DNA of 64,000 nt from Cryptomeria japonica (GCF_030272615.1 NC_081412.1:544135370-544199369), one strand, 5' to 3'; counted from the stretch's first letter, positions 47,336-60,000 are shown. Notes: generated from the sequence alone by a model not told the origin. Numbers and translations: made by a program.

Positions 47336-48467
47336 CAACATCCTTTTCATTATCTTTGATATAGTTATTAAATAACCTTATATAATTAAAAGGAGATAAA
47401 ACTAAATTATATTATGATCCTTTGGTTAAAGAATATATTATATATAATATTAATCAATACCTTTTTACAAAGTGAGGAATATTTAAGAGTAAAGTCTTGT
47501 AAAATGGCTTGGAAAACATTGAGCTTGAAAGATTATATAAACCATTTATTTTAGACTTGGAATGGGACATAAAGATTACTCGCAAAAGAAGAAGAAGGTG
47601 GTTTGGTGATTTATGGATATTGGAGAAGGGGGCACACAGAGTGTGTCCAACCTGGGGTGTAGAGTGTGCACTTGGGACCCTCTTGGCCAAGCCTTGGGTA
47701 GTGACACGTGTTAAGCATTGTTCCTCTGAAACTAGCACTTGTGTAGATAAACATAGTGTGCTTTGTTCCTCCTAGATGTGTCATAGCAATGAAGGCCATG
47801 ACCACTAAAGTCTTCTTAGATTTAAAATTACTTTTCCAAGTGTTGAAGATTAAGATAAGTATTGGAAACCTTGATCCTATAAGACATTGAGAAGGTTTTA
47901 TATATGATTTGATAATAATATGGTTGAATTATATGGCTATGTTATTCAGTTTATTGCAAACTAACAATTGACTTTATAATTCTTATCAAATTATTACATA
48001 TTCTAGTTACATTGTCTATTCACATCTAATTTAATCTTATCACATCTTATAATTGATCCTAACCTTATTATATAATCTATTAATTCCGTTGTAATTAAGT
48101 CTTGGAGAAAGGTGTCATTGCATTTGGTATTAGATCCTAATGATTGAACCCTTTTTATTTTCTACCACTTTCAAATTACATCATGTTGTATGTCTATGTA
48201 GTATCAAATTATGAATTACAATGTCTACGATTTGTACTTCATACCTTTTTATAATATCTTATAATATGTACAAACCTCAAATTAATCATAAGCTTGAAAC
48301 TTTTCTTCTAGTATCCTCAAATTAACAAAAAATATATATCATTTATAATATTTGAATTGATTATCCATATTTTAAAAAAGAAAAATAAATAGTTCATACA
48401 ATTTTTTTTCTTACCTTTTCGTTTAACATGATTATGCTAATATTATTGCAAACCCATATTAAGATCT
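47336..48467. other. AT-rich spacer, no gene accepted
   Basis: An 88-codon plus frame at 47,509-47,775 (MENIELERLYKPFILDLEWD...) overlaps minus frames of equal length, and none is recognisable. The rest is AT-rich. Nothing else is supported. Confidence 0.4.
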
Positions 48468-49904
48468 GAAATTATAGTTGCTCCTGCTTCTGGTCCTGGA
48501 GCTACGGCCTGCGGTTTTGTTGCCGCCAGTAGCAATGTCTTCACCTCCAAGATCTTTCTCAGGATCACTATGAATGGATTTGTACTCCGCAGCCATGGCA
48601 TTGATCTTTCTGAGCCCCTCCATACTATTATTCATGGCCTCGTTGCTTATGTCAACCAGGTTCTTGGGGTTTTTCTTTATCTCTTCCATAGAATGATCTA
48701 CCTTTTCAATTCTTTGTTCATGGTTGCATTTCATAACCTCAACATCATGGTAGAGTTTCTGGGTCATAAGCATGAGCTTCTCAGATTTGCTAGGCCCATG
48801 CATAGCAGTGAAGATATTTATTATTTCCTTAATCCCCTCTTTGAGGGTATCAATTTCCTTCTCCACCCACTTCCAATAGCTCTCCTAGCTTCTAGTCGAT
48901 TCCATCACCAGGTTCATCAGAGTGCTATTCTTCTCTAACCCATTGTTCGCTTCTTTAGGCATAGTCCCCTATTTTTCCTATAGGACACTAAGAGGAATGT
49001 ATAGTTTAATTCCCTAGTCCGGGGTCTTGGGACCATAATCTTTAACCGCAAGCTCCTTCTTTTTAGAAGAAAGCTCAAAAATCAACTTGTTGGTTGATTT
49101 ATATTTACTGGGCGCCCATCTGGGGGGATTCTTGCTAGTTCCATGGGTTGCCAATAGATCACCATCTTCAACCAGCTTGTAATCAGGGTCATCAAAAGGT
49201 TTGGCACTCCCATTATCCTCCATTTCTATATCTGAATCAAGGACTTTCTGAATATTAGTAATTTGGCCTTTCTCAGAGAGAGGGCACAAGTTCATGGGTC
49301 TTAGCATACTCCATAATGAGCACAATAAGCCCTTCATGGAGGACTAGATTATTTGGATTCTCAACATGTTTTTCAAGACTATTCTTCAAAGAAGAGGTTA
49401 GATATAAATGAATATAAATGACTTTGCAATGCCTAAAGTGATTCAAAATGGTAAAATGGTAAGAAAAGATACTGACATATCTTCCATCAAGCATAATGTA
49501 CCTCATGATGAACTCGGCCATATCCGCCTAGGGAGCCATAAGATCTTTCCTGTTGTAGCCACCATCAGCCATTTTATTGACTCTTGAACCCTCCTTATCT
49601 TTGTCGAATAAATTCACCATGTCTTCCTCCCTAATTTTCCTATCTCTGTAGAACCGTCTTCCATTCGTCGCCAGACCCGTAACCATAGCCACCAGGGTTT
49701 CATCCAGTAGGAATTTGACACCATAGGCCCTCAGAACCCCTTTTTCTACCCATTGAAAAATGTTTCTATGAGCAAAGGAGAAGGACCATGGAGTCTTTCC
49801 AAGAAGGGGACAATTCCCCCATCAACGATTTCCTACCAAACCTCCTTATTTTTCTTTCATTTCTCAAAAGTGGGTGGCTCTTACCTATTCTTTTCCTCAC
49901 CCAT
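48468..49904 (-). pseudogene. LINE B ORF3 (novel protein, broken)
   Basis: The start ATG (49,902-49,904) lies 225 bases after the ORF2 stop. The protein opens MGEEKNR.EPPTFEK, close to copy C (MGGNLNRNEPP). It then shows RRFYRDRKIREEDMVNLFDK, FIMRYIMLDGRYVSIFSYHF, TILNHF, HEGLIVLIMEYAK, PFDDPDYKLVEDGD, NPPRWAPSKYKS and the coiled coil with KEGIKEIINIFTAM and KCNHEQRIEKVDHSMEE. The basic end is SSRTRSRSN. Stops include codons 8, 16 and 24; codon 24 (TAG) is shared with copy A. A frameshift near 49,750 follows. It lacks the 31-base replacement of copy A and so shows the older text there. Confidence 0.75.
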
Positions 49905-50129
49905 AATGATTTGGGTCACCAAACAAAAGTAGAGAATGGGCCACACCAAAGAAGTCTGTGAACAATAGTTGGAAATAGGCCACATAGTCTCTGAATAGTA
50001 GCAGGTGATGGACCACATAATAAGACAGAAAATCTAGGCACAAGGGTACTCACTAGATCTTCGAATACAGAAATCAAAAAGAAAAAGTTTCCCCAACAAC
50101 TTAATCAAATCATGATTAAAATTCATTAA

Positions 50130-51000
50130 TTATTGCAAGTGCGAGGAATCATTACAAGCTAGATCGCACAAGGCTTTTGGAAAAGAGTCCCTACTGCTTC
50201 ACCATTTAGCCACCACGTAGCCCACCGCCATATTGACCAGTAAATCCGCCGCCTTATTGCCTTCTTGAAAGACATGCAAAATTTTGAAATCATCTAACTC
50301 TTCTATCGTATCCCAACAACCCCATGATCATGTTGGCAATAGTCTAGCTAGGATCTGTAAGCCCATTCAAGTAATTCATAATGTTTAGTGAGTCAAATTC
50401 CAGCCAGACCTTTCTAAAACCTTCCCTTTTAGCCATGTGTAACCCAAAGTAGGCAGCATTGGCCTTCACAAAGTGGTTGGACTAGGTGCCCAGAGGGAGC
50501 ACCACCACAGATACCAGCAAACCCATATGATTCCTAGCCACTCCCTTGCACCCAACCAGCCTAGGATTCCCTTTAGCCTCCCTGTCCACATTGATTTTGA
50601 TCCATCCCATAGGGGGATGCCAAAGAACATTTTGTCTGCACTGTTTTATTTTGGCAATCAGAATGACAATATTCCAGTCAATTTGCCACCATTTGATAGT
50701 ATCCCATTCCTCCCGGAGAGAAGAGAGGGGATGGTCATTCCTTCTACTGGGGTAGGAGTGAACAAAATTCTCCTTGATAGAATTACCAAATTTGATAGCC
50801 ACAAGAAGCATTGTAGATTCCAAATCTCTAAAGACTCTATTGTTTCTTTCTTTCCAAATACCACAAACAATATGAGGAAGAGACATATTCCAGAGCACTC
50901 CCAAAGCCTAATTTTCCAAGGGGCACTTCCATTCAAACTACAATCTTTGAACAGAATCAGGGAAGACTCAAGAAAGAAACTCTAGATATCCATGGCAAAA
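50130..51000 (-). pseudogene. LINE B RNase H domain (broken)
   Basis: CGIWKERNNRVFRDLES marks the usual link between zf-RVT and RNase H. The RNase H domain starts GWIKINVDREAKGNP with its first catalytic Asp and continues GVARNHMGLLVSVVVLPLGT and, in another frame, AKREGF.KVWLEFDSLNIMN, with the second acidic position. ORF2 stops at 50,130-50,132. Stops and frame changes inside make it inactive. Confidence 0.8.
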
Positions 51001-52438
51001 GAGCAGAGCAGCAGCAGATGGCCAGGATTTTTCTCTGCTTCTTTGCGAAGGAAGCATCTATTAGTAAGAGGAAGACCTCTTTTGCAAAGATTGTCAATGT
51101 TAACAGTCTTAGCCTGCATAAACAACCAAAAAAAGATGTTAATTTTTGGAGTTAAGTACTTATTCCAGATACTGACCCAGAAGGGGGGGGAGAAAAGTTT
51201 CTAGAGATGAAATTGTAAACATCGGCAAACTTGAATTTATTAGAGGAGGAGAAATTCCATAACACTTCATCCTCCACATGAGAGAAGGGGATATGTATAC
51301 AATTCAACCAGGGTTGCAAGGGTAACAAAGCATCATCCATAGATTTGAGATCCAACTAGGTTTTCAAAGACATAATTCTTTAAAAGGAGGAGCCCAAATA
51401 GAATCCAATAGGGGACCATCACCAGTCCACTAGTCCTTCCAAAACCTAATTTTGGAACCATTCTCCAACACCAATCTACAACCATGCAAAATAATTTTGG
51501 AGGAGCCAAAGTAGTTACTCCTTAAATCAGAGACAAAGTTGGGAAGGTCATAAGCTTCCAGAGTGTTTTGGATATCTTGAATGTGGTATTTATATTTGAA
51601 AATGTCAATCCATTTATTATTCTCTTTAAGACATCTCCACAGTTGCTTGGCCATCAGGGCTTTATTGAAGTCTCTTAGATTTTAAATGTCCAGCCCCCTA
51701 ATGGACTTGGGAAGGAAAACTTGATTCCAAGACACAAGATTTAATCTGTTCTTAATCTCAGTCCTTGTTCATAGTTTTTTTTTTTGGATTCTTTCCAGTT
51801 TATTAGCAATTTGGATGGTGATTTTTAATAAACTCATAGCATAAATCGGGAGGCTCTATAGCGAAGCTTTGAGTCATTGGAGATTACTAGTTTGGCTTAA
51901 CAAAGCACCTTTCCATCTAGCCAACTTATTCTAGAATCTATCAATAAGGTTCGCCCATAAGGAATCTAGGGCCGGATCATGACAAAGGGGAAGACCTAAA
52001 TAAGAGTTGGGCAGAATTCCAACTTTACACCCTAAAATTGAGGCAATCTTCATTTTCCTATGCTCAGGGGTGTTAAAGAAAAAAATTGAGCTTTTAGCTA
52101 GACTAATTTTTTGCCCAGTGCCTTGTTCATAAGTATCCAAACTCTTTTTTAAATTCTTAGCTTCTTTAACCAAACTTTCCCCCATCAACAAAGTATCATC
52201 CACAAACTATTGGTGAGAGCATGAAGAGGCCTACGAGGAGGGCCATAAGCCCATAATATTGCCTTTTCTAACTTCCATTTGGATAAATTTACTGAGGGCT
52301 TCACTCATTAGAATGAAAAGGAAAGGAGAAAGAGGATCCCCCTTTCTAATGCCCCTTGATGCAAAGAAGAAACTAAAGGCAGCTCCATTAATCAAGACTG
52401 AAAATTTGGGAGTGGACACACATTGTTCAATAATCTAG
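51001..52438 (-). pseudogene. LINE B reverse transcriptase (part) and zf-RVT (broken)
   Basis: The copy opens with IIEQCVSTPKFSVLINGAAF and RGIRKGDPLSPFLFILMSEA (52,231-52,438). Motif C is FVDDTLLMGESL (near 52,195) with both Asp residues kept, unlike copy A. ISLAKSSIFFFNTPEHRKMK and PNSYLGLPL follow, then LDI.NLRDFNKALMAKQLWRCL and the zf-RVT region. Stops (for example TAG near 52,228 and 51,925) break the frame. The front half of the reverse transcriptase and the endonuclease are absent. Confidence 0.82.
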
Positions 52439-52484
52439 ATGGAGTTGTCTCCAAATCCAAATGCTCTATATTTAGAATCAGCCT

Positions 52485-53972
52485 ATCTAGAAGATCTTTA
52501 ATTCTGAAGACATCCCTATTGGATCCTTCATTTGGAATAGTATTATCAAATCCATAAAAGTGGCCAAAGCTGGAGCTGGATGGGTCCTTGGAAAAGGTGA
52601 AAAAATAAGGTTTTGGGAGGATCCTTGGATGAAGAGTGAAGCTCTTTTTGATCAAGGCAACAGTCAATTTATTGAGGAATGTAAAAGGAGGTTTGGACTT
52701 ATGGTGTGTGACTATTGGAAGTAGAACAAATGGGTGAGGCTAGATGTTATACATGCGGGATTTTCCCTACTCCAGAAGGAGCTGCTGTCCTTTTCTCTTG
52801 ACAAAGACTATGATGATGTTTATCTTTGGAAAAGTAATCCTAGAGGTGAATTTATGGTTGCTTCTGCCTACAAAAACGCTTTTTCTTAGACCAGCGATCC
52901 CATCTAGAGTAAAGTTTGGAACAACATTCTGATCCCTAAAGTCAATATGTTCTTTTTGCTCGCTACTCACAATAGGACCCTTACTATTGAAAATTTGGTC
53001 TGAAGAGGTTTTAAATTCCCTAATAGGTGTGAGCTATGCCAGAAAGAGGAAGAATCAGTTGATCACATTTTTTTTCACTACTCATTTACCTAGGAAATTT
53101 AGAGTAAGTTGTGGGAGAAATGGAAAGTTGACTGGGTTATGAAGAAGAGTCTCAAGGATATTATTTGGCAATGGAATTTCCCCACCAAATGCCATCTTAT
53201 CAAGAACCTTTGGTCCTTGACCCTCCCCATGACTTGCTAGGGTATTTGGAAAGAGAGAAATAATAGAATATTTAGGGAAGCTAAGTGCACCTCTTAGGTG
53301 GTCTTTGAAAAAATTTGTAGGGCTATAAAAGAGAACATCAATATTCCTTATAGGAATAATAAGAAATGGTTTGTTATTGATATGAATGAAATGGAAAAAG
53401 GTATCCTCACTGAATGGAACCTAATACACAAAGTCTGTAGATCTGACAATAAGAATAGGAGAGATAATATTGTTTGGTGCTTTCCTGATCATGATTGGAT
53501 AAAGGTGAATTTCAATGGGGCGGCTAAAGGCAACCATGGGAAGTCTGGTGGTGGAGGAGTTATCATAAATTCTTAAGGAGTCTGTATTGCGGCTTTTGCT
53601 TCACCTTTTTGGGTCCAAAATAATCATGTGGCTGAAGCTCTGGCCATGCTAAAAAGCCTCCAGCTTGCTCAGGGATTCAAATTTTAAAAAAATTGGCTGG
53701 AAGGGGACTCCCTAAATATCATCGAGGCCCTCAAAGGTACAAACTTTGTCTCTTGGAATATTACTAAGTTAGTTGAAAGTGCTAAAAAATTGTTAAATAA
53801 CTATGTTAGTATTATCATAACTCATACTCTAAGAGAAGGCAATAAGGTTGCGAATCTCTTAGCTAATGAAGGTGTCAATTTAGAGGATGGTGTTAAATAT
53901 ATTGGAGAAACTCATTGTAAAAGGGATGTTAGAGAGCAATTATTTTTTGATCGCATCAATGGGTCAAGTTAA
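52485..53972 (+). pseudogene. LINE C ORF2 end: zf-RVT and RNase H (broken)
   Basis: IPIGSFIWNSIIKSIKVAK and GKGEKIRFWEDPWMKSEALF open the fragment. FKFPNRCELCQKEEESVDHI and FFHYSFT form the zinc ribbon. WKERNNRIFREAK leads to RNase H: DWIKVNFNGAAKGNHGKSGG (the first Asp is replaced by Asn), HVAEALAMLKSLQLAQGF, WLEGDSLNIIEALKG and THTLREGNKVANLLANEGV. Stops at about 52,724, 52,890, 53,000, 53,095 and 53,576 break it. It ends with TAA at 53,970-53,972. Confidence 0.82.
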
Positions 53973-54243
53973 TATCATGATTATCTTTTGGGGAGCAGAT
54001 TCCAAAGATAGATTTTGGGGGCAGATTAATTGTCAGTTAATGATTTCCTTTTGGCATCATTTCTATGATCATATGCATGCGAAAGATTATAATAATAAAT
54101 GCTGGTTTTGTGCGGCCATTAACATAAGTTTCAAAAAAAAGAAAAAGACTTTGTTCTATAACTCTAGAATTTTAAACAAGAATTTGGGGTTACACCTGTA
54201 GACTATGAATAACATCTTTGGGATCTTCTACCTGTTGTTCAAA
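53973..54243 (+). other. LINE C ORF2-ORF3 spacer
   Basis: These 271 bases separate the ORF2 stop from the ORF3 start. The TGTGG.CCATTTCC repeats of copies A and B are not recognisable here, except perhaps a TGTGCGGCCATTAACA near 54,109. AT-rich text with an A/G-rich run at 54,132-54,150. Confidence 0.5.
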
Positions 54244-54527
54244 ATGGGTGGTAATTTAAACAGGAATGAGCCCCCAGGATGCTAAAACTAGAAGAGTGAA
54301 CGAAAAGTTTGGAGAAGGCTTCATAGATATGGCTTTACTGACTATATGGAAAAGCTTCACGAAAGTAGAAATTCGGTTTCACATGATTTTGCTAGAGGTT
54401 GGAATAACAATAGAGTCACCTTATTCAAGGAGATATGGCAAATTGAAGAGGATCTAGTTGCAGAGGTCATAGGTCTTTAGAAGGAGGGTACTAAATTCTA
54501 TAGAGACCGGAAGTATGCAGCCGAAGC
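54244..54527 (+). pseudogene. LINE C ORF3, first part (broken)
   Basis: The ATG at 54,244 gives MGGNLNRNEPP, equal in pattern to copy B. Codon 23 is Trp in all three copies, and codon 24 is AGA here where A and B have TAG. The text goes on with ARGWNNNRVTLFKEIW (A has VNGWKKGIVRAF) and GTKFYRDRKYAAEA. Stops lie at codons 14, 16 and in the segment before KEGTKFYRDRK. The frame is cut after the duplicated GAAGC (54,523-54,527). Confidence 0.65.
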
Positions 54528-55766
54528 TGTAGCGTCCTAAAATTGTGACACTTGCAATTTCGACTGCATTTCGGTCTTCATGATGGCGACGCAACACGCA
54601 ACCTGAATGGAGACCCCGAAACCTGATTATGACACTGAAAACTGCATTTTCTTGCACCCTGGCCTGAACCTCCTTTGCACCCTGCTGTCCTGGGAGGTGG
54701 GACCAGAGCGCCCAGCGCCCTGGTCCTTCAGGACCAGGGCACCCAGCGCCCTGGTCCCTGGGTCCTATTTTGGGCCCGGTCTCTTTTGGACTTCGGGTCT
54801 TTATGTTTGCAAATTGGAAAATTATCTTTCCTGGTTGGCCTAAGGTCGGGAAAATCAGTCTATCGGCCCTAATTGACAAGTATATAAACTACATTTTCCT
54901 CTTTCATTCGATATGATGGAAAAGGCGTGGAAACTATACTCAAGCATTCAAGCATTCAAGCATTCTTTCAAGCAATTGATCATTCTAAGTCTCCATTCAA
55001 GGCTAAGTGTTGTATTCAAGACAAGGATTCAACCATTCAAGAGGAGATCACATACTACACGCTACATACAACATACAACATACAACAAACAACAACATCT
55101 ATACCTTCGCACATAAGGATACAAACATCCTTACAACAAGGTATTAGTACTTGTTTTACATTACAGACATTTACATTTACAACATTGCTCATTTCTTGGT
55201 TAATTCCAAAACTGGGGTTTGACCTAAAGGCAAACCCCTAATCCCTAACCCCCCAATCATCTTCGCTTTTCTGTGTGTAGGTTGCAGGTACGCGGCTGAA
55301 ATTGAAGATCTGGAATCCTTGTGCAGAGACGAACAGATCCCCCTTCGTTTCACGGATTTTTTGGAGTACCGTGGCGCTCGGGCGCCATCATCCCAGCAAC
55401 TTTCGCTCAAATTTGCAGGATAGCGCCGTATCGACATTTTACTGCTAATTCTAGGTCCGCAGCTTCATACTGTATTCCTATCTCAGTTTATAAGCGAATC
55501 TTTCTCACTTTCTATGCATTCCTAGCTTAATTCTTCTATCAACATTCTTTACAAAAGAGGGTAGCCTTGCTGTCATAACCCTTGAAACTCATTTAGCATC
55601 CAATCTTGCATTGCGTGGGATTGGATCTTGTGGGTTTCAACCCCTCTTTTGAATGTAAAGTCCCTCCTAAGTGAAAATCATCAACCCTAGTGAACCTCCC
55701 TTCTCTCTCCTTGGAGTTGGAAGAGGGGAGAGTAACTGGGGTTCGATCGCAATTTTCCGCTTTACA
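54528..55766 (+). repeat. 5' LTR of the gag-only element
   Basis: The LTR is 1,239 bases, from TGTAGCGTCC to CGCTTTACA. It contains a GC-rich part with a perfect 9-bp hairpin (CCCTGGTCC, loop TTCA, GGACCAGGG; 54,718-54,739), a TATATAAA box (54,881-54,888) and repeated CAAGCATT and CATACAACA words downstream. The TATA box and the following text fit an LTR promoter. Short open frames across it are not genes. Confidence 0.95.
54881..54888 (+). promoter_or_regulatory. TATA box of the LTR promoter
   Basis: TATATAAA follows GACAAG and lies in the first third of the LTR, with the same word in the 3' LTR (about 61,483-61,490). RNA of the element would start about 30 bases downstream. Confidence 0.65.
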
Positions 55767-55788
55767 TTTTGGTGAACCCAACGTGAAC
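55767..55788 (+). other. Primer-binding region of the gag-only element
   Basis: TTTTGGTGAACCCAACGTGA follows directly on the LTR end TTTACA. A TGG a few bases after the LTR is the usual start of a primer-binding site. I could not assign the tRNA. Confidence 0.6.
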
Positions 55789-57034
55789 ATCCTTTCTGAT
55801 TATTCATGGTTAGATCTGAAAATTGGATTCCTTGATTACATTTCCATGTTGATCTTTTGCAAAATTTTAGAGGTTAATTGCATAAAAACCCTAAATTTTC
55901 TTTTTAGTAATTAAGCTTGTGAAATGTCTAAATGTTAATGCTTGTTTCAGAGCTACCCTTCTATTATAAATTATCAATTCATATTTGTGCTTTAATTTTA
56001 AAAATTAAGTGGTTAAGTGTCAAAACCCTAATTTTTGAAGCCCTCTTGATTCAACCTTTGACTGATAATTTCACTAATCAAAACACCTCCAAATCAGTTG
56101 TAACTTTGGATTCCGCAATAAAATCACAATATCTTTCATCCCTAAAAATTTGGAAAAAAGTTGCGAGGACCGTGTGCACTCCGAGCGCCATCGTCCCCGA
56201 CATTTTTTCCGAAATTTCGGGAGCGAGATCTTACTGTATTTTCCTGCTAAAATCCAGAATTTTGGCTGATTTTATCAATTTTAACACCTTCAAAATTACA
56301 GTCAAAGTTGGTCTTGTGATTGCTTGGATTAAGGCTTCTAAACATTCAAAAATCATCGAAATTGAAATTTTGTGTCAAAATTGTGTTCTTACGGTCCTAA
56401 ATCTGAAAAGTGTGTTTGCATTCATTCGAAATTTCAGTGCTTTATTCAAATTTTTGCAATTTGTGACTTTTGAAATTAAGTGCTTAGTTACAACAACTTT
56501 GATTTCCGCTTCCAAAATCGAATTTTGCGTGAAATTGAATCAACCTTCAAATTTCGAAACTTACATTGCTTTTGGTATTCCCTCTAAAATCATAAAATTC
56601 AAAATTTCAGTTTCCCTCTCTTTTTCAAAATTCAAATTTTGCATTTTTCGACAATCTTGGTAGGGTTCGATTTTGAAATTGCAACTTTAATTTGGCCTAT
56701 CTACAGATCGTAAAATCACTCAATTTTTTCAGGTTAGCTATAAAATTATCATAACTTTCATCCCTGCAAATTTTGAAAAAAGTTGCAAGGACCGTGTGCA
56801 CCCCGAGCGCCACGGTCCCGGACATTTTTTCCGAAATTTCGGGAGATTGTCCTGATTGTATTTAACAGCTTAAATCTGGAAGATTGGCTGGCTTTACTGA
56901 AATTTGCTACCTCTAAAATTCAAAATCTTCTCTCTCTCTAGTGCATGAGTTTTACAACAATAAGCCCTACTTACACTATTCCCGTTAGATGAAGTCGTAG
57001 AATTAAGTCTTCCCGAGGTTTAATTACCGAGGAG
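55789..57034 (+). other. Long 5' leader with an internal duplication
   Basis: This 1.25-kb leader precedes gag. About 170 bases occur twice (about 56,120-56,298 and 56,733-56,915). The best part is a GC-rich block with AAAAAAGTTGC, GGACCGTGTGCAC and TTTTTTCCGAAATTTCGGGA. A related GC-rich block, ACCGTGGCGCTCGGGCGCCA, lies in the LTR (55,369). An open frame of 243 codons (55,932-56,663) crosses the leader; it is rich in Ile, Phe, Ser and Lys and resembles nothing known, so I do not call it a gene. Confidence 0.6.
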
Positions 57035-60000
57035 ATGGAACCTAATTTGAATAGCCTTTTTAACGAGGACATGGGTAATTCCTCTAATCCTCCTAATGAT
57101 GAAGAAGCTCTCCATGAGGTTTCTGAAGAACAACTTTCGAAATTGGATAACCAATTTGATGATTTTGGACAATGGATGTCTCAAGAATACCTCGATAGTC
57201 AAGCTCTTCCTTTAATTGAGGGTCTAAAACGTATGCTTCAAAGTGATAAGAATGGAATTGATATTTTGTGTGGTATTGCACACATTGTGGATTCGAATGT
57301 GATGCCTATGAAGAGTTGTGCTAAAAATTTGGGTTATACACAACCTCCTACTCAAGTCGATCATTCTATTCCTTTGATGACTTCTATTGCTAGCGTACCT
57401 ACCTTTACATCAAACATAATGGCTACTTCTACACAAGACATTCCTCCTGTGATCACCAGTCATGGGGGAAATCCTTCTTCTTCAATTAACCCTCTTCCTT
57501 CATTTAATCCGACTTCTTCATTCATTCCTTCAGTGAGTGTCCCTATTATATCTCCACAAATGAACATGACGCAAGGGGGCAATTCGTTTAACCATTCCAT
57601 TCCTCCTTGTAGTGTTCCTCCTGTCCAATCATCTCCTATGACTAACTATCATAGAGTCCCACCACCTTACTCTTTACCTTCTTTCAATAACATAACACCT
57701 CCATCTCAATCTAACACATCTAATATGAATTTTTCGACTGAAGCGACCATTAACAATCTTGCACAAACTGTCTCTTCTTTACAGCAACAAATTGCCTCTA
57801 TGAATCAATCTAAGTTTAGTGTGCCCACATTTGATGTTGCGAGCCCACTTTCTCTTGACATTGTTCGAGCTATCCCTCCTAAACATGTTGAAATCCCGCA
57901 TTTGGAGCTTTATAATGGTAAAGGTGATCCTCTAACACATGTTAAGACTTTTCAAACAATATGTAACGATTTGGCTTATGACCAAAGGTTGCTTGCAAAA
58001 TTGTTTACTAGAACATTAAGAGACAAAGCCCCACAATGGTATTGCTCGTTGCCTTCTTATTCTATTACTTCTTTCGAACAACTTGCAAATGCTTTCATTC
58101 AACAATTTCAAAACAATATAAGTCCTAAAGTTACTTTGATTGATTTAATGCATTGTAAACAAGGTGTTAAAGAAAAAGTGACTGATTTCATTGGTAGATA
58201 TAAGCATTTGTATGCTCAAATTTCTTTTCCAGTGCCTGACAATGATATTCAAAGAATCTTTATTTCTAATTTACAAAAAGATATTCGAGACAAACTTCTG
58301 TTTTCTGAGTTTACTTCTTTCCAACAGTTGTGTGCAACTCTTCACAATTATCAACTGACTGTGAGTCAAATGGAACAATCACATCCTATGGCTCCGAGTG
58401 ATAAGGGTGATAGAAGTCAACAACCATTTGGGAAGTTTAAACTGAACAGAGATTCCATCAAATTCAATGAAAACATCATAAACAACAATGTGAATGCAGC
58501 ATCAGGTGTGCCTCCTATTTCTAAATTTTTCAAGAAAGAAAGAAAGTATACTCCTTTGAATGAATCATTGCATAGTATTATGAATAAGTTATTGGAACAA
58601 AATGTGCTTACTCTTCCTCCTATAAGGCAAATTGATCCTACAAAGATTACTTCACCTTATTTTGATAACAAATCTTTTTGTCAATTTCATCGTCAACCTG
58701 GGCATGATACTGAAAAATGTTTTGCTTTAAAGGGGAAAATTCAAGATTTGATTGATAATAATACTATCTCTATTTCTGGAGTGAATGATAAAGGCAACAC
58801 ATCTATAGCTCCTCCTAACCAAAATCTTCAGATTTTCACTGATCAATTGCCTTCTCATACCTCTAATGCGATTGATACTACTGATTCCTCTGTCTCACCT
58901 GATGATCTCGTGTCTATGACTCCAAATGTGATTAATTTTATGGAGCAACAGAAAATCCCTAAAGAACCTTCCATCACATTTGATTCCAGTGAAACTATAA
59001 GGGCACTTGATGGTCCTTTATATATAGTTGCAAAAGTCAAGAATACACCTTGCCGTGGAGTGCTTATTGATCCTTCGTGCATGATTAATGTTATTACTGA
59101 AGAATTTCTTTTTACTTTGCAATTGAATCAAGTGATTTATGACAAAACAGATGTGATTGTGAAACTATTTGATGCATTTTCTTCTCCTGCAATTGGTTCT
59201 ATTACATTGCCTATTGAGGTCCATAACAAATCCCTTGATGTGAACTTTGCTATTATTCCTTCATCCGAACAATTTCGTGTGAAGCTTGGCCATCCTTGGC
59301 TATCTTCCATGAAAGCTATTGCTTCTCCTATTCACAAGTGTTTGAAATTTCCCCATAATGGTGAAGTTGTTACTGTCAATCATAGTCTCTTTAAACCAGC
59401 TGAAAGAACTTCTAGCGTTCCTATTGATTACTTTTGGCCTAAACAATTCCAATCTCTTCCTCCACGAAGTGATCATCTTTTCAAATCTTATCAAAAATGG
59501 AAAACAGATATGATCCTATCTCTAAGTGAACCTAGAACACCTAAAATTGATATTCCTATCATTCTTGAGAAGGAAGTTCTTCCTTTGAAAGATAAAACTA
59601 ATGTCTTTCCTCAAGAATATTCCCAACCCGTTCCCATGGATGTGACTATGTCTATGCCTAATAAACTTCCTAAAAGTAGACCTATACCTCCTCGTCATGA
59701 TGGACTTGGTCTCCTTCCTAAACCAAATATTCCTCCTTTGTATGGAGCAGTTCCTCCTCCTTCTTTTTATAGAGAGAAGAGACCTTCTTCTTCTCCTATT
59801 ATCCAGCCTAAGAGACCACAACCTAAACACCCAAGTGATAAGGATGAGAACATTCCTCCTCCTCAATCTTCTCCACTTCCTACTAAGACTAGATGAAATC
59901 GTTCTGCACGTGAATGGCAACGAAAGCGTCATCTTAGAGCTCAAGCAGCTGCTTCTCAAACTTTGCAATCTCCAAAAACACCTTCAACAAGCATTATTCC

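Larger units (their letters stand above)
48468..52438 (-). mobile_element. LINE copy B (minus strand), part of reverse transcriptase to ORF3
   Basis: The copy begins (5' end) at about 52,438 within the reverse transcriptase and runs leftward through zf-RVT, RNase H (stop at 50,130-50,132), the repeat-bearing spacer and ORF3 (from 49,904). It is the closest relative of copy A, collinear with it across the ORF2-ORF3 junction. Its 3' end is cut within the basic end of ORF3 (48,468), so the terminus seen in A, C and D is missing. Its 5' end abuts the 5' end of copy C on the other strand. Confidence 0.85.

Noticed and set aside
54607..55530. Several 60-140 codon frames inside the LTR of the gag-only element
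   Set aside because: They recur in the second LTR, overlap on both strands, and lie in promoter and leader sequence. No protein similarity is visible.
55740..55752. GGGGTTCGATCGC near the LTR end, similar to a tRNA T-arm
   Set aside because: No acceptor, D-arm or anticodon arm fits around it, and it is repeated in both LTRs as part of the LTR end.
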